Source: Pseudarcicella hirudinis
GTDB lineage: Bacteria; Bacteroidota; Bacteroidia; Cytophagales; Spirosomataceae
DNA: 64,000 nt
Reading direction: 5' to 3'
Assembly (NCBI RefSeq): GCF_900115665.1
Contig: NZ_FOXH01000003.1
Span: 282,331 to 346,330 of the forward strand
The notes under the pieces are model-generated. The model was not told where the DNA came from and searched no databases. It saw nothing but the letters and a program-made list of their open reading frames with translations. The translations under genes were made by a program, and so were the position numbers. Each line of letters opens with the position of its first letter. Within the stretch, counting starts at the first letter, position 1. Shown here in pieces: positions 36,111 through 43,870 of this stretch.

Positions 36111-37487
36111 ATGACTTTTCAACATACGGTACACAACAGAGTATATCATTTTCCCGACTTAAAAACGCTGATGGCTAAAGCAAGTCCGAAACGTTCGGGG
36201 GATGAATTGGCCGGAGTGGCAGCAGGCAGTGCTCAGGAAAGGGTGGCAGCCCAAATGGCTTTGTCTGATATTCCACTGAAGACTTTTCTGAATATAGCCC
36301 TGATACCCTATGAAAAAGATGAAGTTACCCGTTTGATATTTGATACGCATGACGAAAAGGCTTTCAGTGGGATCAGCCATCTTACAGTGGGAGACTTCAG
36401 AAATTTTTTGTTGCTCGAAACAACTGATTCCGCTAAAATTGCTTCTATCCGGAACGGATTAACTCCCGAAATGGTAGCCGCAGTCAGCAAAATTATGAGA
36501 AATCAGGATTTGATAACAGTCGGGTCTAAATGCGAAGTAATTACCAGATTCAGAAACACCATTGGAAAGAAAGGACATTTTTCCACACGACTTCAACCCA
36601 ATCATCCCACAGATGATTTCCGGGGAATCGGAGCCAGTATTATTGATGGATTATTTTATGGAAACGGGGATGCCGTAATCGGAATAAATCCTGCAACAGA
36701 TAATATACCGACTGTAATTAAGCTGCTGGAAATGATGGATTCTATCAGGGAAAAGTTTGATATTCCCACGCAGTCCTGCGTGCTTAGTCATATTACGACA
36801 ACCATTCAGGCAATAGAGCAGAAAGCTCCGGTTGATCTGGTTTTTCAGTCAATAGGAGGAACTGAAGCTACAAATACCTCTTTTGGCGTAAATCTTGGAA
36901 TTTTGAAAGAAGGATATGAGGCGGGTCTTTCGTTAAATCGTGGTAAAATAGGAAATAACCTTATGTATTTTGAGACAGGGCAAGGCTCCGCTTTGTCAGC
37001 AAATGCTCATCATGGACTCGACCAGCAAACCTGTGAGACCCGGGCTTACGCTATTGCAAGACAATTTAATCCTTTGTTAGTGAATACAGTAGTAGGGTTT
37101 ATTGGTCCTGAATATCTTTATGACGGAAAGCAAATCATACGGGCAGGATTGGAAGACCACTTTTGTGGGAAACTGCTTGGTTTGCCCATGGGAGTAGATG
37201 TGTGTTATACCAATCATGCTGAAGCAGATCAGGATGATATGGATTCTTTATTGACATTACTCGCTGCTGCCGGGTGTACCTTTATCATGGGTGTACCCGG
37301 GGCTGATGATGTGATGTTGCATTATCAAAGTACTTCTTTTCATGATGCCTTGTATATTCGTCATCTGTTAGGACTAAGACCTTCACCTGAATTTGAAGAA
37401 TGGCTGATGAGAATGAATATTTTTGATGAAAGTATGAAACTAAAACCTGTAAGCGTCAAACATTTATTGCTTGAGGGAATGTTATAG
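36111..37487 (+). CDS. eutB: Ethanolamine ammonia-lyase large subunit
   Basis: 458-residue TIM-barrel subunit that, with EutC and adenosylcobalamin, converts ethanolamine to acetaldehyde and ammonia. Characteristic stretches are PKRSGDELAGVAA, GIGASIIDGLFYGNGDAVIGIN split at the usual place, ETGQGSALSANAHHG, and VDVCYTNHAEADQDDMD. Complete length. The small subunit eutC normally follows at once but is 3.4 kb away at 40850, beyond a block with genes on both strands. No microcompartment or eutA genes in the window. Confidence 0.95.
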   Translation: MTFQHTVHNRVYHFPDLKTLMAKASPKRSGDELAGVAAGSAQERVAAQMALSDIPLKTFLNIALIPYEKDEVTRLIFDTHDEKAFSGISHLTVGDFRNFLLLETTDSAKIASIRNGLTPEMVAAVSKIMRNQDLITVGSKCEVITRFRNTIGKKGHFSTRLQPNHPTDDFRGIGASIIDGLFYGNGDAVIGINPATDNIPTVIKLLEMMDSIREKFDIPTQSCVLSHITTTIQAIEQKAPVDLVFQSIGGTEATNTSFGVNLGILKEGYEAGLSLNRGKIGNNLMYFETGQGSALSANAHHGLDQQTCETRAYAIARQFNPLLVNTVVGFIGPEYLYDGKQIIRAGLEDHFCGKLLGLPMGVDVCYTNHAEADQDDMDSLLTLLAAAGCTFIMGVPGADDVMLHYQSTSFHDALYIRHLLGLRPSPEFEEWLMRMNIFDESMKLKPVSVKHLLLEGML

Positions 37488-37537
37488 TGAAAGAATGATT
37501 TGTGATAGGCAAGGAAATTGTACTAATTTGCAACTGG

Positions 37538-38311
37538 ATGGAAAATACTGGTTACATAGAAATAAGAGTTTTAGGTTCAAAAGGAAATATTGAACTTCAT
37601 CCTGATATTTATGATATCAGAGATATTATTGCCGTTTTACAGAATGTTGAAAGTTTATTATTTCCGGAAAAGAAGGGTCGTCCGCTAATGAGCTATGAAA
37701 TAAAACCAGGCTCAGTAAAACATATAATTAAAACTTCCACACAGGCTATTCTTGGATTTAATGCTTTATTGTTTCAGGTGAATATTACTAAGTCGATAGA
37801 TTTTCTTGAAGCTCCTACAGCGAAAGCATTTGAATATTTTCAGGAAAGTGCATTAAAACAGAATATTTCTTTTGAAATATCGACTTCAGTAGCCGATTCC
37901 AGCAAACTTTATATCAGTAAAGATACCAGTTTCCAGAGAACACAGGATGTTTGGGTAGATGCTGAGTTATATTTTTATGGAATTATTATTGATCTTGGAG
38001 GAAAAAGAGATGTCAATGTCCATATAGATACCAAAGAATATGGTACCTTGAAAATTGAAGCAACAAAAGAGATGTTGTCAGATTATCAGTCTAATCCTTT
38101 GTACAAAAGCTTTGGAATAAGGGCAATTGGAAAACAGAATATAAAGTCAGGAGAAATTGATAAACAAAACCTGAAACTGCTTGAGATAATAGATTATAAT
38201 CCTTCATTCAGGGAAGACTACATCAACAAACTAATCAAAAAAGCTACAAAAAGCTGGTCTGGGGTAAATGATGCAGATGCATGGTTAAATCAAATCAGGG
38301 GAGAGATATGA
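37538..38311 (+). CDS. Uncharacterised partner of the PIN-domain protein (possible antitoxin/specificity subunit)
   Basis: 257 residues from ATG 37538; a GTG twelve codons earlier is the alternative. No signal peptide or long membrane helix. N-terminal ENTGYIEIRVLGSKGNIEL and IRDIIAVLQNVESLLFP, a central SYEIKPGSVKHIIKTS, a Ser/Lys-rich middle, and a C-terminal tail SWSGVNDADAWLNQIRG that resembles the short tryptophan/Arg-Gly tails of VapB-type antitoxins. Its stop overlaps the PIN gene start as ATGA, so translation is coupled. I do not recognise a named family; the antitoxin idea is inference from gene order and tail. Confidence 0.75.
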   Translation: MENTGYIEIRVLGSKGNIELHPDIYDIRDIIAVLQNVESLLFPEKKGRPLMSYEIKPGSVKHIIKTSTQAILGFNALLFQVNITKSIDFLEAPTAKAFEYFQESALKQNISFEISTSVADSSKLYISKDTSFQRTQDVWVDAELYFYGIIIDLGGKRDVNVHIDTKEYGTLKIEATKEMLSDYQSNPLYKSFGIRAIGKQNIKSGEIDKQNLKLLEIIDYNPSFREDYINKLIKKATKSWSGVNDADAWLNQIRGEI

Positions 38312-38790
38312 AGATAAATACAGTACTATTAGATACAAGCTTTTTTATCAGATTATTGAATGAGGACGATCTCCTGCATGAAAACGCATTGGATTATTAC
38401 AGATACTTTCTGTCAAATAATTACATATTAAAGTGCTCTACAATCAGTATTGCAGAATATTGCATAAAAGGGACTATTGATGAATTACCACTGAATAATC
38501 TGCAGATTTTGCCTTTTAATATTAACCATGCCGAAAAAGCAGGATTGTTTGGCAGTTTGGCTTTTGAAGAGAAAAAGAGTGGTAATATCAATATTACTGA
38601 CAGGCGGATTATTCCAAATGATATTAAACTATTTGCACAGGCCGATATTGATGAAACAATCTCATATTTTGTAACATCTGATTCAGCATGCGAAAATATG
38701 TATAAAGCGATCAGAAAAAACACCTCTGTGAATTTTGAAATTATGAATATCAGGAGACCTTATAATGAACAATTTGGTGTTTTATTTTAA
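38308..38790 (+). CDS. PIN-domain ribonuclease (VapC-like)
   Basis: 160 residues. The PIN fold's acidic residues are all visible: Asp9 in VLLDTSFFIRLL, Glu50 in STISIAEYC, Asp105 in RIIPNDIKLFA and Asp125 in VTSD, so a metal-dependent RNase site looks intact. ATG at 38308 overlaps the previous stop (ATGA), so this start is preferred over ATG 38281. Together with the 257-residue partner it forms a two-gene module like a toxin-antitoxin pair, but with a partner two to three times larger than usual. It lies inside the eutB-eutC gap. Confidence 0.85.
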   Translation: MKINTVLLDTSFFIRLLNEDDLLHENALDYYRYFLSNNYILKCSTISIAEYCIKGTIDELPLNNLQILPFNINHAEKAGLFGSLAFEEKKSGNINITDRRIIPNDIKLFAQADIDETISYFVTSDSACENMYKAIRKNTSVNFEIMNIRRPYNEQFGVLF

Positions 38791-38798
38791 TAGTTAAA

Positions 38799-40049
38799 TT
38801 ACTTCTTAAAAATAATCCCGTCCTTCATCACAAATTTTACCTTTCTGAGGTCAGAAATATTAAGAACAGGGTTTCCTTCCACAGCAATTATATCTGCTAA
38901 ATAACCGGACTTAATTTTTCCCAGGTTTTTTAGCCTGAAAAAATCAGCATTTACAGAGGTAGCTGATCGCAGCACTTCCTGAGGTTTCATGCCATACTCC
39001 GCCATCAATTCCATTTCCCGGACATTTTCTCCATGAGGAAATACGCCAACATCTCCACCCATACAAATCTGCACTCCTTCATCAAGAGCCATTTTAAAGC
39101 TTTTCCTTTTTTGCTGAATTCTTTCCGGCTCCGGTTCTGTTCCTTTTTTCCAGCCTTTATACTGAGAAGTGGCGTCACCTGCGGCAATAGTAGGACAATA
39201 ACATACGTTTTTCTCTTTCATCAAACGAAATACTTCTGAAGTAGCCCCATCACCATGTTCAATGGTTTTGACGCCTGCCATAATGGCTCTTTTCATTCCT
39301 TCTGGCGTAGAGGAATGGGCAACCACGTCTCTTCCGCTGCTTTTCGCAATATCAACTACTAATTTGATTTCTGACTCAAGAAAAGTTGGTTGCGCTTCTT
39401 TCATTAATCCCCAGCGATAATCGGCATAAATTTTTATCACATCTGCCCCTTTTCCAATCTGGGTCCTGACAGCTTTACTGAGATTATCGATCCCGTCGGC
39501 TTCCTCCGCACCTTGTGGTACTGAGATTTCAGCATGAAATCCTTTAGGCCCGTAACTTCCGGTTGCTACCAGTGCTCTTCCGGCCACAATCATTCTCGGA
39601 CCGGGAATGATTCCTTTTTCAATAGATTGTTTCAAGCCGACATCGTCATAACCGGAACCTTCTGTTCCCAGATCTCTGACTGTAGTAAATCCTGCCAATA
39701 ACGTTTTTTGAGCATGTAAAGCTGCTCTGATAATCCGTTCAGCATGAGATTCTTTCAATACCTGGTCGTCCCAGCTAACCTCATTGTAAGGATGCAAAAG
39801 TAAATGAGAATGGCCTTCAATCAGACCCGGTAATAAAGTCGTATTGGGTAAACTGATAATTTCAGTATTTGCGGGGATATTAAGCTTTTCCCCGACAGCT
39901 TCTATTTTCTTATTGCGGACAAAAACCTGCCAGTTTTCATGCAGAATTTCCCCATCAAAAACTCTGGCAGGTTTAAGAAGCGTAAGTGTATCCTGAGCCG
40001 ATAATTGAAAAGAGAAAACAATAATCAAAACGACGATAGAAATTCTCAT
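38799..40049 (-). CDS. Secreted amidohydrolase (imidazolonepropionase/prolidase-like)
   Basis: 416 residues. Signal peptide (MRISIVVLIIVFSFQLSAQ), then a metallo-dependent hydrolase barrel: LIEGHSHLLLH supplies the HxH metal ligands, DVVAHSSTPEG and ETIEHGDGA later histidines, and CMGGDVGVFPHG the Asp. C-terminal QVLRSATS, LADIIAVEGNP belongs to the composite beta domain. COG1228-type enzymes hydrolyse dipeptides or cyclic amides in the periplasm. It faces the PIN gene, nine bases away at the 3' ends, and its upstream region is the repeat array. Confidence 0.88.
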   Translation of the reverse strand: MRISIVVLIIVFSFQLSAQDTLTLLKPARVFDGEILHENWQVFVRNKKIEAVGEKLNIPANTEIISLPNTTLLPGLIEGHSHLLLHPYNEVSWDDQVLKESHAERIIRAALHAQKTLLAGFTTVRDLGTEGSGYDDVGLKQSIEKGIIPGPRMIVAGRALVATGSYGPKGFHAEISVPQGAEEADGIDNLSKAVRTQIGKGADVIKIYADYRWGLMKEAQPTFLESEIKLVVDIAKSSGRDVVAHSSTPEGMKRAIMAGVKTIEHGDGATSEVFRLMKEKNVCYCPTIAAGDATSQYKGWKKGTEPEPERIQQKRKSFKMALDEGVQICMGGDVGVFPHGENVREMELMAEYGMKPQEVLRSATSVNADFFRLKNLGKIKSGYLADIIAVEGNPVLNISDLRKVKFVMKDGIIFKK

Positions 40050-40081
40050 AAGTTGATGAATAAATAACGGATAACATTTTC

Positions 40082-40422
40082 TCTATGTGCCCAATGTTCC
40101 TATGTGGTTGCAAATCCAGATATAACATTTCGTCTATGTGTCCAATGTTCCTATTGTGGTTACAAATCCAGATATAACATTTCGTCTATGTGCCCAATGT
40201 TCCTATGTGGTTACAAATCCAGATATAACATTTCGTCTATGTGCCCAATGTTCCTATGTGGTTACAAATCCAGATATAACATTTCGTCTATGTGTCCAAT
40301 GTTTCTATTGTGGTTACAAATCCAGATATAACATTTCGTCTATGTGTCCAATGTTTCTATTGTGGTTACAAATCCAGATATAACATTTCCTCTATGTGTC
40401 CTATGTTCCTATGTGGTTGCAA
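40082..40422 (+). repeat. Tandem array of the CTATGTG-core repeat, 51/52-bp period
   Basis: Seven cores start (TCTATGTG) at 40082, 40133, 40185, 40236, 40287, 40339 and 40391; copies with CTATTGTGG have one extra base, which explains 52 versus 51. Every core is followed by the same 21-base linker beginning AAATCCAGATATAACATTT. The unit is 17 codons long, so two frames encode repeats of MCPMFLCGYKSRYNISS; these lack other gene features and are not called. The array fills the gap between the amidohydrolase start and the monooxygenase stop. Confidence 0.96.
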
Positions 40423-40425
40423 AAA

Positions 40426-40710
40426 TTAAACTTTTAACATCGGATATAATTCTGCCGGACCTTCCAGTAATTCTCCTGCTTTTTCTCCGAATGCAGTAAT
40501 ATGAGCACTTACAGAGTGTTTGGCTAAATGCTCTTTACTTTCCCAGTTTTCATAGAAGAAAAACAATTTAGGATCTTCTGCTGATTGGTGAAGCGTATAT
40601 TCAATACAGCCTTCTTCTGCTAAAGTCGGAGCAACGATTTTTATTAATTCGGCTTTGGCTTCTTCTTCTTTTCCTGCTTTAGCTGTGATTTTTGCAATGA
40701 GTGTTAACAT
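40426..40710 (-). CDS. Antibiotic-biosynthesis-monooxygenase-domain protein (quinol monooxygenase-like)
   Basis: 94-residue dimeric ferredoxin-like fold of the YgiN/ABM family: LTLIAKITAKAGKEEEAKAEL opens, GCIEYTLHQSAEDP and FFFYENWESKEHLAKH follow. The family includes quinol monooxygenases and small-molecule oxidation or heme-degrading enzymes. Its stop is four bases after the end of the repeat array. Substrate unknown. Confidence 0.88.
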   Translation of the reverse strand: MLTLIAKITAKAGKEEEAKAELIKIVAPTLAEEGCIEYTLHQSAEDPKLFFFYENWESKEHLAKHSVSAHITAFGEKAGELLEGPAELYPMLKV

Positions 40711-40849
40711 TTTTTCAAGGAGTTTATAAATGATATGCTGAAAATTTTAAAGGTAAATAAAAAGATGGAAATTATTAGCTAATTTAAGAAAGCAAAGCCA
40801 ATCTAAGTGTCACTTTGGCAATTTTAGAAAGATAAATAGGAATTTCAGT

Positions 40850-41602
40850 ATGCAGAACGACGAGTGGAGTTTTCTTCAGAACTATACCTCGGCCCGTATA
40901 GCCCGCGGACGAGCAGGACATAGTTTGCCAACAAATGAATTACTGAAATTTCAGGCAGATCATGCCCGTGCCCGTGACGCTGTATATTCCGAATTGGATA
41001 CAGATTTATTAAAGAATACCCTCGAAACCCAATTGTTACTGGAAACCATCCTCCTGGAAAGTAAGGTACAAAATCGTCAGGAGTTTTTACAGAGACCAGA
41101 CCGGGGAAGATTTCTAAATGAGGATTCGGGATCGTTTTTAAAAAACAGAGAAGCCGGCAAATCAGATATTTGTTTTGTGATTGCAGACGGACTTTCGGCT
41201 AAAGCGGTTAATACTCATGCCCTGCCTGTTTTGGAAAAGCTCATACCTCATCTGCAAAAATTAACATGGAAAATTGCTCCTGTTTGTCTGGTAAAACAGG
41301 GAAGAGTAGCCATTGGAGATGAAATCGCCTTTTTACTGAAAGCAGAAATAGTAGTTATTTTTATCGGAGAGCGGCCAGGGCTAAGTTCTCCTGATAGCAT
41401 GGGAGCCTATTTAACCTTTAAGCCTCAGGCTGGCCTGACAGATGAAAGCAGAAATTGCATATCAAATATTCGGCCTGAGGGTCTTAATTATGATTTCGCA
41501 ATGCAGAAACTTCTTTATTTACTTACCGAGATGAAAAGCAGGAAACTCAGCGGTGTTAATTTAAAAGATGGGATGGAAGAAGGACAGTATATAGAGGACT
41601 AA
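40850..41602 (+). CDS. eutC: Ethanolamine ammonia-lyase small subunit
   Basis: 250 residues, somewhat shorter than enterobacterial EutC, mainly at the N terminus. Characteristic YTSARIARGRAGHSLPT, FQADHARARDAV, ADGLSAKAVN and IGERPGLSSPDSMGAYLTF (the cobalamin-contacting loop). Forms the EutB6C6 complex with the product of eutB, from which it is separated by 3.4 kb. Upstream gap of 139 bases; it may have its own promoter. Confidence 0.94.
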   Translation: MQNDEWSFLQNYTSARIARGRAGHSLPTNELLKFQADHARARDAVYSELDTDLLKNTLETQLLLETILLESKVQNRQEFLQRPDRGRFLNEDSGSFLKNREAGKSDICFVIADGLSAKAVNTHALPVLEKLIPHLQKLTWKIAPVCLVKQGRVAIGDEIAFLLKAEIVVIFIGERPGLSSPDSMGAYLTFKPQAGLTDESRNCISNIRPEGLNYDFAMQKLLYLLTEMKSRKLSGVNLKDGMEEGQYIED

Positions 41603-41651
41603 CTGCACAAAATCATAATTTCATGCAGTTAATCTGATATTTGTATTTGGA

Positions 41652-42389
41652 TTAAGAAAGCAGGTTCCAGCCGATACCTAATTTTGCTAAACGGTAACGA
41701 ACGGAAACTCTTAGTACTCCCAAACCATATTTAGAACTGCGCGTAAAATTGATAGAAGAAGCTTCGTCAAAGTATTTAGTCGGGCAGGTAATTTCCGCAA
41801 TTTCAAAACCTTTCCAGAAGATCTGAGCAATCATCTCATTATCAAAAACAAAATCATCGTCACATTTATGAAAAGGAGTTTTTTCCAGTACTTCTTTAGA
41901 AAATGCCCTGTAACCGGTATGGTATTCTGAAAGTTTCTGACCTAGCAATACATTCTGGAAAAAAGTAAGAAACCTGTTTGCAATGTATTTGTACATAGGC
42001 ATTCCTCCTTTTAAGGCGCCTTTTCCTAAAATTCTGGAACCAAAAACTACCGGATACAGGCCGTTCCCGATAATAGAAATCATTGCTGTCAGCAGCAAAG
42101 GCGTATACTGGTAGTCGGGATGAAGCATAATCACAATATCTCCGCCAAGTTCAAGGGCTTTTGTATAACATGTTTTCTGGTTGCCTCCATACCCTTTATT
42201 TACATCATGTCTGATAACATGTTTGATACCAAGTGATTTTGCTACTTCAACCGTGTTGTCCGGGCTGTGATCATCCACCAGAATTACTTCATCAACTAAA
42301 TCAAATGGAATTTCTTTATAGGTCTTTTCAAGGGTTAAAGCTGCTTTGTAAGCGGGCATTACAACAATTACTTTCTTATTATTATACAT
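41652..42389 (-). CDS. Family 2 glycosyltransferase (dolichyl-phosphate-mannose synthase-like)
   Basis: 245 residues. GT-A domain with KVIVVMPAYKAALTLEKTY, VILVDDHSPDNT and MLHPDYQYTP (DxD-like site), then ASSINFTRSSKYGLG near the end, a pattern of DPM-like transferases without a membrane tail. It likely transfers a sugar to a polyprenyl phosphate. No neighbouring glycan genes in the same direction. Confidence 0.9.
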   Translation of the reverse strand: MYNNKKVIVVMPAYKAALTLEKTYKEIPFDLVDEVILVDDHSPDNTVEVAKSLGIKHVIRHDVNKGYGGNQKTCYTKALELGGDIVIMLHPDYQYTPLLLTAMISIIGNGLYPVVFGSRILGKGALKGGMPMYKYIANRFLTFFQNVLLGQKLSEYHTGYRAFSKEVLEKTPFHKCDDDFVFDNEMIAQIFWKGFEIAEITCPTKYFDEASSINFTRSSKYGLGVLRVSVRYRLAKLGIGWNLLS

Positions 42390-42664
42390 AAAGCTGTTTA
42401 AGGGAAATATTGATTCGGTATCGGCTTATTCTGATTTACTAAAATCTAATAAAATGTTATAATTTGAAAAGACTTTCCGTAATTTGTGTTAGCGGGGAGA
42501 AAAATATCCGGAATAAAATCTTCGAAAAGATTTGAACTATTTATTCCTCAAAAGTACAAAAAAAAATGAGTTTGTCCGGTAATTGAATAGCTGAGAACTG
42601 AAAATACATAGTTTCCGGCTTAATATTCCATAAAAAGTAAATAAAAAATTAGAAAAATTTAATT

Positions 42665-43717
42665 ATGTTTTCAAACGAAACAATCTTTTTTGCAGGGTTT
42701 GCCTTATTTGTAATGCTGGTAATGTTGCTTGATTTAGGTGCTTTTTCCAGAAAAAAAAGCCACGAAGTCTCATTCAAAGAAGCTGGAATATGGAGTGGAA
42801 TATGGGTTTTACTTTCAATCGCTTTTTACTTTTTTATCAGTAAATATGGTTATCTGGTACATGGAATAGAAACAACTGAACGCCTTACTGAAGTTAAAAA
42901 CCTCTATGCCAGACATCTCAAACTAAATGGTGCATCGTTTGCAGAGAATTTGCAGATTTTTCAAAATAATATGTCGTTGGAATACATTACAGGTTATCTG
43001 GTTGAATATTCTCTTTCAGCAGATAATATTTTTGTATTTATTCTGATACTTAACTCCTTCGGTGTTCACCGGAAATTCTATAAAAAAATCCTTGTATGGG
43101 GGATTTTAGGAGCAATTATCCTTCGTTTTGTCTTTATTTTCGTAGGTTCTGCCTTACTTCAAAGGTTTGAATGGATTGTTTTCATATTCGGCGCATTTCT
43201 GGTTTATACAGGAATTAAACTCTTTTTCGGAGATGATGAAGATGAAAAAATTGAACCGGCCAGGCATCCGGTTGTAAAATTTGTATCAAAATACATGAAT
43301 GTCTATAAAAGAAATGTCATTGACCATTTCTTTGTTAAAAATAAGGCCGGTAAATTATTTATTACCCCTTTATTTGTCGTGGTAATCGTAATTGCCTTTA
43401 CAGACCTTGTTTTCGCAGTGGATTCTATTCCTGCTATTTTTTCTATTACCAAAGACCCTTACATCGTCTTCTTTTCCAATGTTTTCGCAGTAATGGGGTT
43501 ACGTTCGATGTTTTTCTTCCTGAGCAGTATTATGGGGATGTTCCGCTTTTTAAAGATTGGCTTAGCAGTATTATTGACGTTTATCGGAATCAAAATGCTG
43601 GCTCACCATTATCTTGAAGCATTTGGATTTACAACTATTCATTCTTTATATGTCATTATCGGTATTTTAGGCGTTAGTATTGGGGCAAGTTTGTTGTTTC
43701 CCAAGAAAGAACTTTAG
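42665..43717 (+). CDS. TerC-family membrane protein (Alx-like)
   Basis: 350 residues with about nine hydrophobic helices. The signature GYLVEYSLSADNIFVFILI and the second TDLVFAVDSIPAIFSITKDP, with acidic residues inside the helices, are the TerC/Alx family's. Members export Mn2+ or act in metal-loading of secreted proteins. The 275 bases upstream hold no recognisable yybP-ykoY riboswitch. Single gene. Confidence 0.92.
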   Translation: MFSNETIFFAGFALFVMLVMLLDLGAFSRKKSHEVSFKEAGIWSGIWVLLSIAFYFFISKYGYLVHGIETTERLTEVKNLYARHLKLNGASFAENLQIFQNNMSLEYITGYLVEYSLSADNIFVFILILNSFGVHRKFYKKILVWGILGAIILRFVFIFVGSALLQRFEWIVFIFGAFLVYTGIKLFFGDDEDEKIEPARHPVVKFVSKYMNVYKRNVIDHFFVKNKAGKLFITPLFVVVIVIAFTDLVFAVDSIPAIFSITKDPYIVFFSNVFAVMGLRSMFFFLSSIMGMFRFLKIGLAVLLTFIGIKMLAHHYLEAFGFTTIHSLYVIIGILGVSIGASLLFPKKEL

Positions 43718-43870
43718 AAGCAGGACCTGAGAAGTTTCAGGCAAAAGAGCAAAGATTTTAAGAATAAAGACAAAAGGCTATTGGAATGAATAATGTCTTA
43801 ATCCCTGCTTCTCAGATCTTGTTTTTCATTTCTTTCCTCTTTTGTCTGAAATTCTTTCATCCAGGATATT

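Noticed and set aside
40104-40383. Small proteins with a repeated MCPMFLCGYKSRYNISS peptide
   Set aside because: They are translations of the 51/52-bp tandem repeat; frame breaks where copies carry an extra T, and the same peptide fragments arise at the other two repeat loci.
42390-42664. yybP-ykoY (Mn) riboswitch before the TerC gene
   Set aside because: A GCGGGGAG stretch suggested it, but the other conserved aptamer blocks are not present.
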